Shown: positions 1-5,422 of the stretch, one piece after another
Layout: the number at the start of each line of letters is the position of its first letter
How positions within the stretch are numbered: position 1 is the stretch's first letter
From: Kiloniellaceae bacterium
GTDB taxonomy: Bacteria; Pseudomonadota; Alphaproteobacteria; Kiloniellales; Kiloniellaceae
Assembly (NCBI GenBank): GCA_028280915.1
Contig: JANQKX010000298.1
Coordinates: 1-5,422 of the forward strand
Length of the DNA stretch: 5,422 nt
Reading direction: 5' to 3'
Position numbers and translations under genes: made by a program
Notes under the pieces: generated by a model
The model's input: only the letters and a program-made list of their open reading frames with translations
Told to the model about the DNA's origin: nothing
Databases searched by the model: none

Positions 1-143
1 TGTTGGCGCTGACGACCGTGGATACCCGGGCGGAGGACATGGCCGCCCTGGTGGCCTCGGCGGCGCGCCCCGGATTGAGGGACCGCATCGCGGCCTATCG
101 CGAAAGGGTCTTGGCCCGCAAGGCGGCCCCGCCGCCGGCTTGA
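1..143 (+). CDS. C-terminal fragment of an unidentified protein (5' end outside window)
   Basis: The reading frame is open from the left edge (first full codon at base 3) to a TGA at 141-143, giving the last 46 residues of a protein that starts outside the window. Coding is supported by third-position bias: about 41 of the 46 sense codons end in G or C. The product also looks like a sensible C-terminus, an amphipathic helix rich in Ala, Arg, Glu and Leu (LRDRIAAYRERVLARK) followed by a short Ala/Pro tail. The fragment is too short for me to assign a family, and no catalytic motif is visible. The helix faintly recalls the C-terminal helix of PurE-type proteins, but the preceding residues do not fit, so I make no call. 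It converges on the IclR gene with 9 bases between the two stop codons and is therefore a separate transcription unit. Confidence 0.6.
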   Translation, partial: LALTTVDTRAEDMAALVASAARPGLRDRIAAYRERVLARKAAPPPA

Positions 144-152
144 GCTTAAGGG

Positions 153-944
153 CTATATTTGGGCCATGTCTTCGGAGATGGCGGTGGCCGACTGGCTGAC
201 CTCAAGGGCCATCTTTTTCACGTCGGCCTTGGTGCAGTTGGCGGCCGGCGCCGAGATACCGATGGCCGCGATGGCGGTGCCGTCCAGGCCGAAGATGGGC
301 GCGCCGATGCTGTAGACCTGGGAGCGGTACTCGCCCCAGTCGATGGCCACGCCGTCCTTTCTGACCTTGGCCATTTCCCGGTCCAGCGCCTCGGCGGTGG
401 TGATGGTCTTGTCCGTGTGGCGCGTGAGGGCGCCGATGACCCGGCGGCGCAGGGCCTCGTAGTTGAAGGCCAACAAGGCCTTGCCCGTGCCCACGCTGTG
501 CACCGGGACCGTCCCGCCCTTGGGCGTCCAGGTGCGCACCGGCTGGATGCTGTCGATCTTGTCGATGTAAAGTAGGGTCGTATCCTCGAGGATCGCCAGG
601 TAAATGGTCTCGCCGAACAGCTCCGACAAGCGGCGCATTTCCGGGGCCGCGAAGGTGCGGACCTCGATTTGATCCATGACCCGCAGGCCCACTTTCCAAA
701 CCTTGGTGGTGGCCGCGTAGTTTTTATCGCCGGTCTGGCGCACGTACCCCAGCGCGGTCAGGCTCTGCAGCAGTCGAAAAGTGTTGGACTTGGTCAAGCC
801 CAGGCGCTGGGCCAACTCGGTGACCCCCAGACCGCCGGCGATGCCCGCCAGGGTTTCCAGGATCAACAGTCCCTTCTGCAGGGTCGAATCGACCCCTTTG
901 CCGCTTGTTTGGCCGGACGGAGGGGGAGCTTCTGGCGTTGTCAT
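153..944 (-). CDS. IclR-family transcriptional regulator
   Basis: This 263-residue protein has the full IclR layout and a typical length. After a Pro/Gly/Ser-rich tail of about 17 residues comes the winged helix-turn-helix domain (about 18-80), with the helix-turn-helix at about 40-68 (VTELAQRLGLTKSNTFRLL, then a wing ending LGYV). The ligand-binding domain (about 95-260) carries the family hallmarks: the GTGKALLAF stretch at 152-160, a G-V-A-I-D-W-G-E-Y segment near 198-206, and a closing P-I-F-G-L-D-G-T-A-I-A-A-I-G-I-S block near 216-231. IclR proteins bind DNA as dimers or tetramers and respond to small molecules, often controlling neighbouring catabolic genes; here those would be the permease, hydrolase and ABC transporter upstream on the same strand. 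The ligand cannot be deduced. The ATG at 944 is the only sensible start, yet it has no Shine-Dalgarno sequence. The gene ends 9 bases from the convergent gene at the left edge. Confidence 0.93.
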   Translation of the reverse strand: MTTPEAPPPSGQTSGKGVDSTLQKGLLILETLAGIAGGLGVTELAQRLGLTKSNTFRLLQSLTALGYVRQTGDKNYAATTKVWKVGLRVMDQIEVRTFAAPEMRRLSELFGETIYLAILEDTTLLYIDKIDSIQPVRTWTPKGGTVPVHSVGTGKALLAFNYEALRRRVIGALTRHTDKTITTAEALDREMAKVRKDGVAIDWGEYRSQVYSIGAPIFGLDGTAIAAIGISAPAANCTKADVKKMALEVSQSATAISEDMAQI

Positions 945-1005
945 TGTTCTAGGATAGGATTTTGACGTTCCAAATATCAGTACCTAAAACACTGTAGCGG
1001 GTCAA
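945..1005 (-). promoter_or_regulatory. AT-rich leader of the IclR gene with candidate promoter
   Basis: This stretch is clearly richer in A and T than the genes around it. On the minus strand two weak sigma70-like arrangements can be read. The first is CTGATA (975-980), an 18-base spacer, then TATCCT (951-956), each matching 4 of 6 consensus bases; this -10 ends only 6 bases before the ATG. The second starts from a better -35, TTGACC (1000-1005), but the hexamer 17 bases downstream (TACTGA, 977-982) is poor. No purine-rich ribosome binding site precedes the ATG. IclR regulators often repress their own genes, so an operator here is plausible, but I found no convincing long palindrome. The assignment rests on base composition and position more than on motif quality. 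Confidence 0.3.
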
Positions 1006-1020
1006 CGGGGCATGGTTTGG

Positions 1021-1046
1021 GCGCTCGCGCCCCTGTCCCCGAGCGC
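1021..1046 (-). other. Inverted repeat / potential hairpin downstream of the permease gene
   Basis: Two perfect 7-base arms, GCGCTCG (1021-1027) and CGAGCGC (1040-1046), are separated by a 12-base loop, starting about a dozen bases after the permease stop codon. The GC-rich stem could fold in permease mRNA. It is not followed by a run of U on the minus strand (the next bases are CCAAACC), nor by one on the plus strand, so it is not a standard intrinsic terminator. It could act as an mRNA 3' stabiliser, a partial terminator between the permease and IclR, or nothing at all. Confidence 0.4.
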
Positions 1047-1057
1047 CACCAAGGGCA

Positions 1058-2362
1058 TCAGCGGTCGATGGAAATCTGGCGTTTGGTGGCGGCGCGGTAG
1101 ATGATTTCCACCGCGAAGGACAGGGCGATCATGGCGACCAAAACCCAGAGATGGGGCCGGGTTGCGGGCACCTTCCAGACCTGCCAGCACAGCGCGCCCA
1201 GGGCAAAACCGCAGGCCAGCATGGCCACGGCGGATATCCAGGCCCGGCTGCCGGTTTCCCGGGCCAGGCGCAGGTTGGCCAGGTTGACCGCGAAAAAGAT
1301 GATCAGGAAACCGGCGCTGCCCATGGTCGCGATGGCGCTGAGCGGCAAGAAGTTGACCAGAAGCAGCGCCAGCAAGGCAAAGACGATCATGCCCTCCAGG
1401 GGCTGGCCCCGGATGCTGCGCTCCAGTTCCGCCGGCAGTTCCCCGGACTTGGCGATCACGAAGGTGAGCCGGCCCGAGCCATAGAAGGTCGCGTTGATGG
1501 CCGAGGAGGTGGCCAAAAGGGCGGCGATGGTGACCACGATAAAACCGGCGGACCCCATGAAGCTCCGGGCCGCGGCCGAGAGGGAGTAGTCCGTATGAAC
1601 GGCAATCTGGGCAAAATCCAAATGGCCCAGGACCACGAAGGTGATCAAGACGTAAAGCACGATGGCGATCACCACGCCGCCGAAATAGGCGATGGGCAGG
1701 GCGCGTTTCGGGTTTTTGATATCCGGCCCCGCGTTGGCGATCAGCTCGAACCCCTCGTAGTTGAGAAAAATGATCATGGCGCCGGCGATGATTTCCAGCG
1801 GCGGCACAAAATGCCGCGGCTGGGCCCAGGTCCAATCCATGGGGCTCGCCAGCCCGGCCGCGATAAAAAGGGCGAGCAAGACCATCTTGCCGATGTTGAA
1901 AAAATTCTCCGAACGGATCACCAAACCGGCGCCAAAGGCGTTCACCCCGGCCAAAAAAACGATGAGGGCGGAGGAAAAGACATGGTTCCAGAAGGCATAG
2001 TCCGCCGGGGGAAAAAAGCTCGCCGAATAACCGCCGAAGGCATAGGCGTAAACGGCCAGCAGCACCACGTAGCTGAACGACAGCAAGATGTTCATGGCGC
2101 CGGTCATGACGCCCGGCCCGAAGGCCCGGTTCAAAAACGCGACCGTGCCCCCCGCGCTGGGAAAGCGCAGGGTCAGCCGCCAATAGGAATAGCAGGTCAG
2201 CAGGGCGACGATCCCGGCGACCACGAAGGCGATGGGCGCGGCCCCCTTGGTCAGCTCGATGGTCAGCCCGGTGACGGCAAAGATCCCGCCACCAACCATG
2301 CCGCCGATGCCGATAGACAGGGCGGAAAAGGCGCCGATCTGCGTTTTGGGCTCCCCAGGCAT
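1058..2362 (-). CDS. APC-superfamily amino-acid permease
   Basis: This 434-residue inner-membrane protein has about 12 hydrophobic segments, near residues 12-32, 40-62, 88-112, 128-148, 158-172, 190-208, 224-246, 268-290, 322-340, 343-363, 375-395 and 403-422, the usual number and length for APC transporters. The first helix carries the glycine-rich unwound motif GIGGMVGGGIF (18-28), which in this fold lines the substrate site. Helix 6 has the matching N-Y-E-G-F-E break (201-206). The family moves amino acids or related amines by proton symport or exchange; the substrate is not predictable here. I chose the ATG at 2362 because GAGAGG lies 11 bases upstream, a slightly long but usable spacing, and it leaves a short N-terminus before helix 1. 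An in-frame ATG at 2383 and a TTG at 2386 would add 7 or 8 residues but have no ribosome binding site. It lies 100 bases after the hydrolase gene and probably shares its transcript. Confidence 0.9.
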   Translation of the reverse strand: MPGEPKTQIGAFSALSIGIGGMVGGGIFAVTGLTIELTKGAAPIAFVVAGIVALLTCYSYWRLTLRFPSAGGTVAFLNRAFGPGVMTGAMNILLSFSYVVLLAVYAYAFGGYSASFFPPADYAFWNHVFSSALIVFLAGVNAFGAGLVIRSENFFNIGKMVLLALFIAAGLASPMDWTWAQPRHFVPPLEIIAGAMIIFLNYEGFELIANAGPDIKNPKRALPIAYFGGVVIAIVLYVLITFVVLGHLDFAQIAVHTDYSLSAAARSFMGSAGFIVVTIAALLATSSAINATFYGSGRLTFVIAKSGELPAELERSIRGQPLEGMIVFALLALLLVNFLPLSAIATMGSAGFLIIFFAVNLANLRLARETGSRAWISAVAMLACGFALGALCWQVWKVPATRPHLWVLVAMIALSFAVEIIYRAATKRQISIDR

Positions 2363-2462
2363 CCCCCCAATGACCTCTCTCATCAACCGGCGCCGGATCG
2401 AGAATCCATACTAGGGAAGCAAGGCCCGCTTGCCGAGCCGCAAAATAGGCGGCGCGGCCACC

Positions 2463-4529
2463 CTAGGTGCCATCCCGGGGAATGGTTTCGAGCCAGCTTT
2501 TGGAGAAAACCGGCTGGCCGTCCTCAAAGGCATCCAGATTGGCTTGCAGGTAGAAATTTTCGGTGTCACAGGTCATGAGCTGGCTGGTTTCGATGCGTAT
2601 GCGCGGCCCGCCGTCCCGGCCATAGTCCTCGTGATTGCTGAAGGCGATGCGGGCCGAGGTGGGGTCGTCGGGCAGGATTGAATAGTGCCGCTCCGTGATG
2701 CCGCCGAAGGTCCAGCCGTGGCGGTCGATCTGAACGATGCCGGAATCCTCCACATGCACCAGGCTCAGACGGCCCGACGACACGTCTTCTTCCAGGCGGA
2801 CCACGGTGGGCGCCGGCGGGCGGATGACGGTGCGGTCGTGGACCCGGGCGGTATGGGCCGGGGCCAAGGGCGGCAGGGCGCCGCCCCCCGACCGGGCCTG
2901 GCGCTCCGGCAGGCCCAGCGTACTCTCCCCGGCGCTCACCGTGAGCGTCACCGGCTCAGGCGAGGGCCAGGCCACCGGCCAAAAGCTGCTGCTGATGGCA
3001 ACCCGGATACGATTGCCCGGCGAGAAGCGGTGGGCGATGTGGTTCATGGCCACGGTGACGTCGTAGGACTGCCCGGGGGTCAGGGACACGACCCGGTCAT
3101 GGCCGTCCCGGTGGGTCAGATTGAACAAACCGAAGGTCACCTGGCTGGAGGTCCCGTCGGGCAAAACCTCGCAAAGGCGCACGGCCACCATGGCCGTTTC
3201 CCGGTCGGCGGCGATTTTCAGGCCCACGCTGGGCGCGCCCAAAATCTCCAAGGGATCGCTCAGGGGCTCTGAATCGAAGCACAGGGAATGGGCGTCGTCG
3301 GCCCTTTGATCGATCGGGGATTCGGGATCGCCGGCCCCGTTGTTACCCCAAAACAGGGTGCAGCGGCCCAGGGTCTGGGGGCTATTGACGGTCATGGCTT
3401 GCGGCGGGCCGGCTTGATCGCCGAGCCCGGCAGCGTTCAGATGAAGGGTCTTTTCCCCCCCGTCCGGCGCCGGCCAAGCCGTTTCGGCGACCCAGCGACC
3501 GGGGCGCTCGGGATGATGGGGTTGGGGCGCCACGCTTTCCTGCATCCAAACCCGATAGGCCGGCTCCTCCATAACGCCGGTGTCCCGGTCCTTGAGCCAG
3601 TGATCCCACCAGCGCAAGGCCTCCTGCAAAAATCCGGCCATGGGCGCCGGGGAGGCCTGATGGGGATACTGGTGCCCCCAGGGCCCGACCAGACCCTTAC
3701 AGGGCACGGAAAGCCCGGCGAGCAGTTCGGGCACCGCGTTGGTGTAGGGGTCGGCCCAGCCGCCAACGGCAAAGACCGGGCAGGCAATGGCGCTATAGTC
3801 CTCGCAGACCGAGCCGTGCTGCCAAAAAGCGTCCCGGCGCTGATGGCGCAGCCAATCGATGATCCAAGGCCGGTTGGCCGCCAGGCGCTGGTGCCACACC
3901 GCGCGCCAGCCGTCGCCGACCAGGGCCGGGTCCGGCGGGCGGGCGTTGAGGGGGAACATGGCGAAGGACCAGTTGGGATTTTCCGTTAACAAGCAGCCGC
4001 CCATGTAGTGAATGTCGTCGGCGTAGCGGTCCACGGTGGAATAAACCGTGATGATGCATTTCAGCGCCGGCGGGCGGCGGGCGGCCACTTGCAGCCCGTT
4101 AAAGCCGCCCCAGGACTTGCCCATCATGCCCACGCGCCCGTCGCACCAGGGCTGGGCGGCGATCCAGGCGATCACCTCGCAGGCGTCATCCTGCTCCTGG
4201 GCCAGATATTCGTCGAGCAGAACCCCGTCGGACTCGCCGCTGCCCCGCAGGTCCACCCGCACGGCGGCATAGCCGTGGCCGGCGAAATAGGGGTGCATGG
4301 CCTCGTCCCGCGCGGCGGTGCCGTCCCGCTTGCAGTAGGGGATGTATTCCAGAATGGCCGGCACCGGATTGTCCTCGGCGTCCTGGGGCAGCCAGTACCG
4401 CACGGCGAGGCGGGTGCCGTCGGCCAAGGGGATCCAGTCGTTTTCCACTTCCCGGATGGCAACGGGAAAGTCGTCGATGACTTCAGCCACCGCGGGCTTG
4501 TTGCCGCCCGCCGAATAGAACACCGTCAC
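2463..4529 (-). CDS. CocE/NonD-family hydrolase (X-Pro dipeptidyl-peptidase S15-like)
   Basis: This 688-residue serine hydrolase has the CocE/S15 layout: an alpha/beta-hydrolase core (about 30-310) with a helical cap, then a beta-rich jelly-roll domain (about 345-560). The catalytic triad is readable: Ser139 in G-K-S-W-G-G (137-142), Asp260 in G-G-W-A-D-P (256-261) and His286 in G-P-W-G-H (282-286). The Y-I-P-Y segment (62-65) matches the tyrosine that in CocE helps form the oxyanion hole. Other core landmarks are VDLRGSGESDG (92-102) and the LRWWDHWLK helix (305-313). Family members cleave esters, amides or the bond after X-Pro dipeptides; the exact substrate is unknown. No signal peptide or membrane helix is present, so it acts in the cytoplasm. 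Residues from about 560 to 688 form an extra predicted beta-rich segment beyond CocE, which is roughly 570 residues long. The GTG start is fixed by an AGGAG site. It lies 66 bases after the ABC ATPase gene, consistent with one operon. Confidence 0.9.
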   Translation of the reverse strand: MTVFYSAGGNKPAVAEVIDDFPVAIREVENDWIPLADGTRLAVRYWLPQDAEDNPVPAILEYIPYCKRDGTAARDEAMHPYFAGHGYAAVRVDLRGSGESDGVLLDEYLAQEQDDACEVIAWIAAQPWCDGRVGMMGKSWGGFNGLQVAARRPPALKCIITVYSTVDRYADDIHYMGGCLLTENPNWSFAMFPLNARPPDPALVGDGWRAVWHQRLAANRPWIIDWLRHQRRDAFWQHGSVCEDYSAIACPVFAVGGWADPYTNAVPELLAGLSVPCKGLVGPWGHQYPHQASPAPMAGFLQEALRWWDHWLKDRDTGVMEEPAYRVWMQESVAPQPHHPERPGRWVAETAWPAPDGGEKTLHLNAAGLGDQAGPPQAMTVNSPQTLGRCTLFWGNNGAGDPESPIDQRADDAHSLCFDSEPLSDPLEILGAPSVGLKIAADRETAMVAVRLCEVLPDGTSSQVTFGLFNLTHRDGHDRVVSLTPGQSYDVTVAMNHIAHRFSPGNRIRVAISSSFWPVAWPSPEPVTLTVSAGESTLGLPERQARSGGGALPPLAPAHTARVHDRTVIRPPAPTVVRLEEDVSSGRLSLVHVEDSGIVQIDRHGWTFGGITERHYSILPDDPTSARIAFSNHEDYGRDGGPRIRIETSQLMTCDTENFYLQANLDAFEDGQPVFSKSWLETIPRDGT

Positions 4530-4535
4530 GTGTGA

Positions 4536-4543
4536 CTCCTTTT
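4536..4543 (-). promoter_or_regulatory. Ribosome binding site fixing the GTG start of the hydrolase
   Basis: On the minus strand AAAAGGAG is followed by six bases (TCACAC) and then the GTG start at 4529. This is the strongest Shine-Dalgarno match in the window. It justifies a non-ATG start, since no ATG lies nearby in frame. A second GTG two codons later would be 12 bases from the site and is less likely. Confidence 0.8.
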
Positions 4544-4573
4544 GCTGTGTTTTCTCTTGAGCTATGGGGTTGG

Positions 4574-4609
4574 GGCCTTACTGCGGGTTCAGGCCTTATT
4601 GCGTTAGGG
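4574..4609 (-). repeat. Imperfect 18-base tandem duplication spanning the ATPase stop codon
   Basis: Two adjacent 18-base units match at about 14 of 18 positions. The core GGCCTTAYTGCG occurs at 4574-4585 and 4592-4603 on the plus strand. Because the period is a multiple of three, the unit carries the TAA stop of the ABC ATPase in frame twice (Thr-Gln-stop, then Pro-Gln-stop 18 bases later). It looks like an old local slippage duplication and leaves a second in-frame stop behind the first. Functional meaning is doubtful. Confidence 0.4.
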
Positions 4610-5422
4610 GGAAATGACAGCGCACGCGGCGGCCGTCGGATAGCCGGCGGTCCTCCGGCACCTCGGCGCGACAACGCTCTTGCGCATACTTGCAGCGGGT
4701 ATGGAATTCGCAGCCCGGCGGCCGGTTGGTGAGACTGGGCACCTCCCCCTCGATGGAGACCAGGCTGCGGCGCTGATCCGGGTCGGGCCGGGGCACCCGG
4801 TTGACCAAGGCTTCCGTATAGGGGTGGGCCGGGCGCTCGAAGATCTCGGTACAGTCCCCCTGCTCCACGATGCGGCCCAGATACATGATCGCCAGGCGGT
4901 CGCTGATGTGGCGCACCACGGGCAAGTTATGGGTGATGATCAAATAGCTGAGGCCGTGGGCCCGCTGCAGGTCGGCCATGAGGTTGAGGATTTCCCCCTG
5001 CACGGAAACGTCCAGGCCGGCGGTGGGCTCGTCGGCGATGATCAAGCGCGGCTGCAGGGCCAAGGCCCGGGCCACCCCGACCCGGCGGGCCTGGCCGCCC
5101 GACAGCTCGTGGGGATATCGGGTGAGGAAATTGCGCGGCAGACTGACCATGTCGACCAGATGCTCGGCCCTTTCCTGCAGGTTTTCCTTGCCGCTGCCGT
5201 GAAACTCGAAGGGCTCGGTGATCAGGGAGCGGATGGACTGCCGCGGACTGAGGGACCCCACCGGGTCTTGGAACATCATGGACATGTGCCGCCGCAGGGG
5301 CAGGAATTCGGCGTTCTTCAGGCCCACCAGCTCCCGCCCGTCGAAGGTGACCGAGCCGGCGTGGGCGGGCACCAGGCCCAAGATGGTCCGCCCCAGGGTG
5401 GTCTTGCCCGAACCGCTTTCCC
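4596..5422 (-). CDS. Peptide-type ABC transporter ATP-binding protein, DppF/OppF-like (N-terminus outside window)
   Basis: About 274 residues are visible and the gene continues past the right edge; a TTG at 5381 is an internal leucine codon, not the start, because the frame stays open and encodes the Walker A motif (ESGSGKTTLGR, 5388-5420). Then come the Q-loop (M-M-F-Q-D-P), the signature LSGGQ (5091-5105), Walker B with its glutamate (LIIADE, 5028-5045), the D-loop (AGLD) and the switch histidine (I-I-T-H-N, His at 4929-4931). All residues needed for ATP hydrolysis are present. The C-terminal region has the H-P-Y-T-E-A-L segment of the oligo_HPY domain found in dipeptide, oligopeptide and nickel importers, and four cysteines in C-x5-C-x6-C-x17-C (about 4617-4712). 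The motifs around Walker A and the Q-loop resemble the DppF/OppF subunit more than DppD. It should work on the inner face of the membrane with two permeases, a partner ATPase and a periplasmic binding protein, none in this window. Confidence 0.93.
   Translation of the reverse strand, partial: ESGSGKTTLGRTILGLVPAHAGSVTFDGRELVGLKNAEFLPLRRHMSMMFQDPVGSLSPRQSIRSLITEPFEFHGSGKENLQERAEHLVDMVSLPRNFLTRYPHELSGGQARRVGVARALALQPRLIIADEPTAGLDVSVQGEILNLMADLQRAHGLSYLIITHNLPVVRHISDRLAIMYLGRIVEQGDCTEIFERPAHPYTEALVNRVPRPDPDQRRSLVSIEGEVPSLTNRPPGCEFHTRCKYAQERCRAEVPEDRRLSDGRRVRCHFPLTQ

Noticed and set aside
134..160. A terminator between the convergent genes (CTTGAGCTTAAG near-palindrome)
   Set aside because: The symmetry leaves no room for a loop and there is no T run, so it does not look like an intrinsic terminator.
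950..960. Tandem AGGATAGGAT on the plus strand as a ribosome binding site for a plus-strand gene
   Set aside because: No plus-strand gene with coding character follows; the bases are the leader of the minus-strand IclR gene.
1002..2183. A 393-codon minus-strand frame overlapping the permease in another phase
   Set aside because: The translation is Arg/Gly/His-rich without domains, while the overlapping permease frame gives twelve hydrophobic helices and family motifs.
2387..2396. The 10-base palindrome CCGGCGCCGG just upstream of the permease start
   Set aside because: Short GC palindromes are frequent in DNA of this composition; it has no flanking symmetry and no partner site.
2415..2434. 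A GCAAG/CTTGC hairpin between the hydrolase and permease as a terminator
   Set aside because: The stem is only five base pairs and there is no U run on either side.
2408..2436. A possible promoter for the permease (TCGGCA, 17-base spacer, TAGTAT on the minus strand)
   Set aside because: Each hexamer matches only 4 of 6 consensus bases and the region is otherwise unremarkable. This quality is expected by chance, so I leave the permease as part of the upstream transcript.
1151..2578. A 475-codon open frame on the plus strand, antisense to the permease and the end of the hydrolase
   Set aside because: It mirrors a strongly supported transmembrane protein. Its translation is a low-complexity mix of Gly, Arg, His, Asp and Gln with no domain, and such long antisense frames are common in GC-rich genes with biased third positions.
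3288..3989. A 233-codon plus-strand frame antisense to the hydrolase
   Set aside because: The hydrolase frame holds the full catalytic triad. The antisense product is Gly/Pro/Arg-rich and shows no recognisable motif.
4596..5381. Treating the ABC ATPase as a complete 261-residue protein starting at the TTG at 5381
   Set aside because: The frame continues upstream to the window edge and encodes the Walker A motif, without which the ATPase would not work, so the TTG is an internal leucine codon.

Overview
The window is GC-rich, densely packed bacterial DNA. Codons end mostly in G or C, and the gene families (IclR regulator, APC permease, CocE/NonD-type hydrolase, Dpp/Opp-type ABC ATPase) are those commonly found together in Proteobacteria. 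The sequence does not fix the lineage further; an alpha- or deltaproteobacterium-like genome is a guess. There are no rRNA or tRNA genes, CRISPR repeats, transposases or phage genes.

Layout on the plus strand, left to right: the last 46 codons of an unidentified plus-strand gene (1-143); then, after a 9-base gap, four minus-strand genes in a row. In their own transcription order, right to left, these are: (1) the C-terminal part of a peptide-type ABC transporter ATPase, cut by the right edge just inside its Walker A motif (4596-5422); (2) a 688-residue cytoplasmic serine hydrolase of the CocE/NonD / X-Pro dipeptidyl-peptidase (S15) class (2463-4529); (3) a 12-helix APC-superfamily amino-acid permease (1058-2362); (4) an IclR-family regulator (153-944). 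Gaps between them are 66, about 100 and 113 bases. Every non-coding stretch is shorter than 300 bases.

The most economical reading is a small catabolic locus. An oligopeptide/dipeptide-type ABC importer, whose other subunits should lie beyond the right edge, brings a substrate into the cell. The hydrolase, which has no signal peptide, cleaves it in the cytoplasm, and the APC permease moves a related amino acid or amine. The IclR protein probably controls the cluster in response to a small molecule. The substrate cannot be read from the sequence. The IclR gene is preceded by an AT-rich leader with no Shine-Dalgarno sequence, and a hairpin-capable inverted repeat lies just after the permease, so IclR may be expressed partly on its own.

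I see no clearly undescribed system here. The observations most worth a second look are the C-terminal extension and active-site motif of the hydrolase, the possible leaderless start of the IclR gene, the four-cysteine tail of the ATPase, and the pairing of two transporter types around one intracellular hydrolase.
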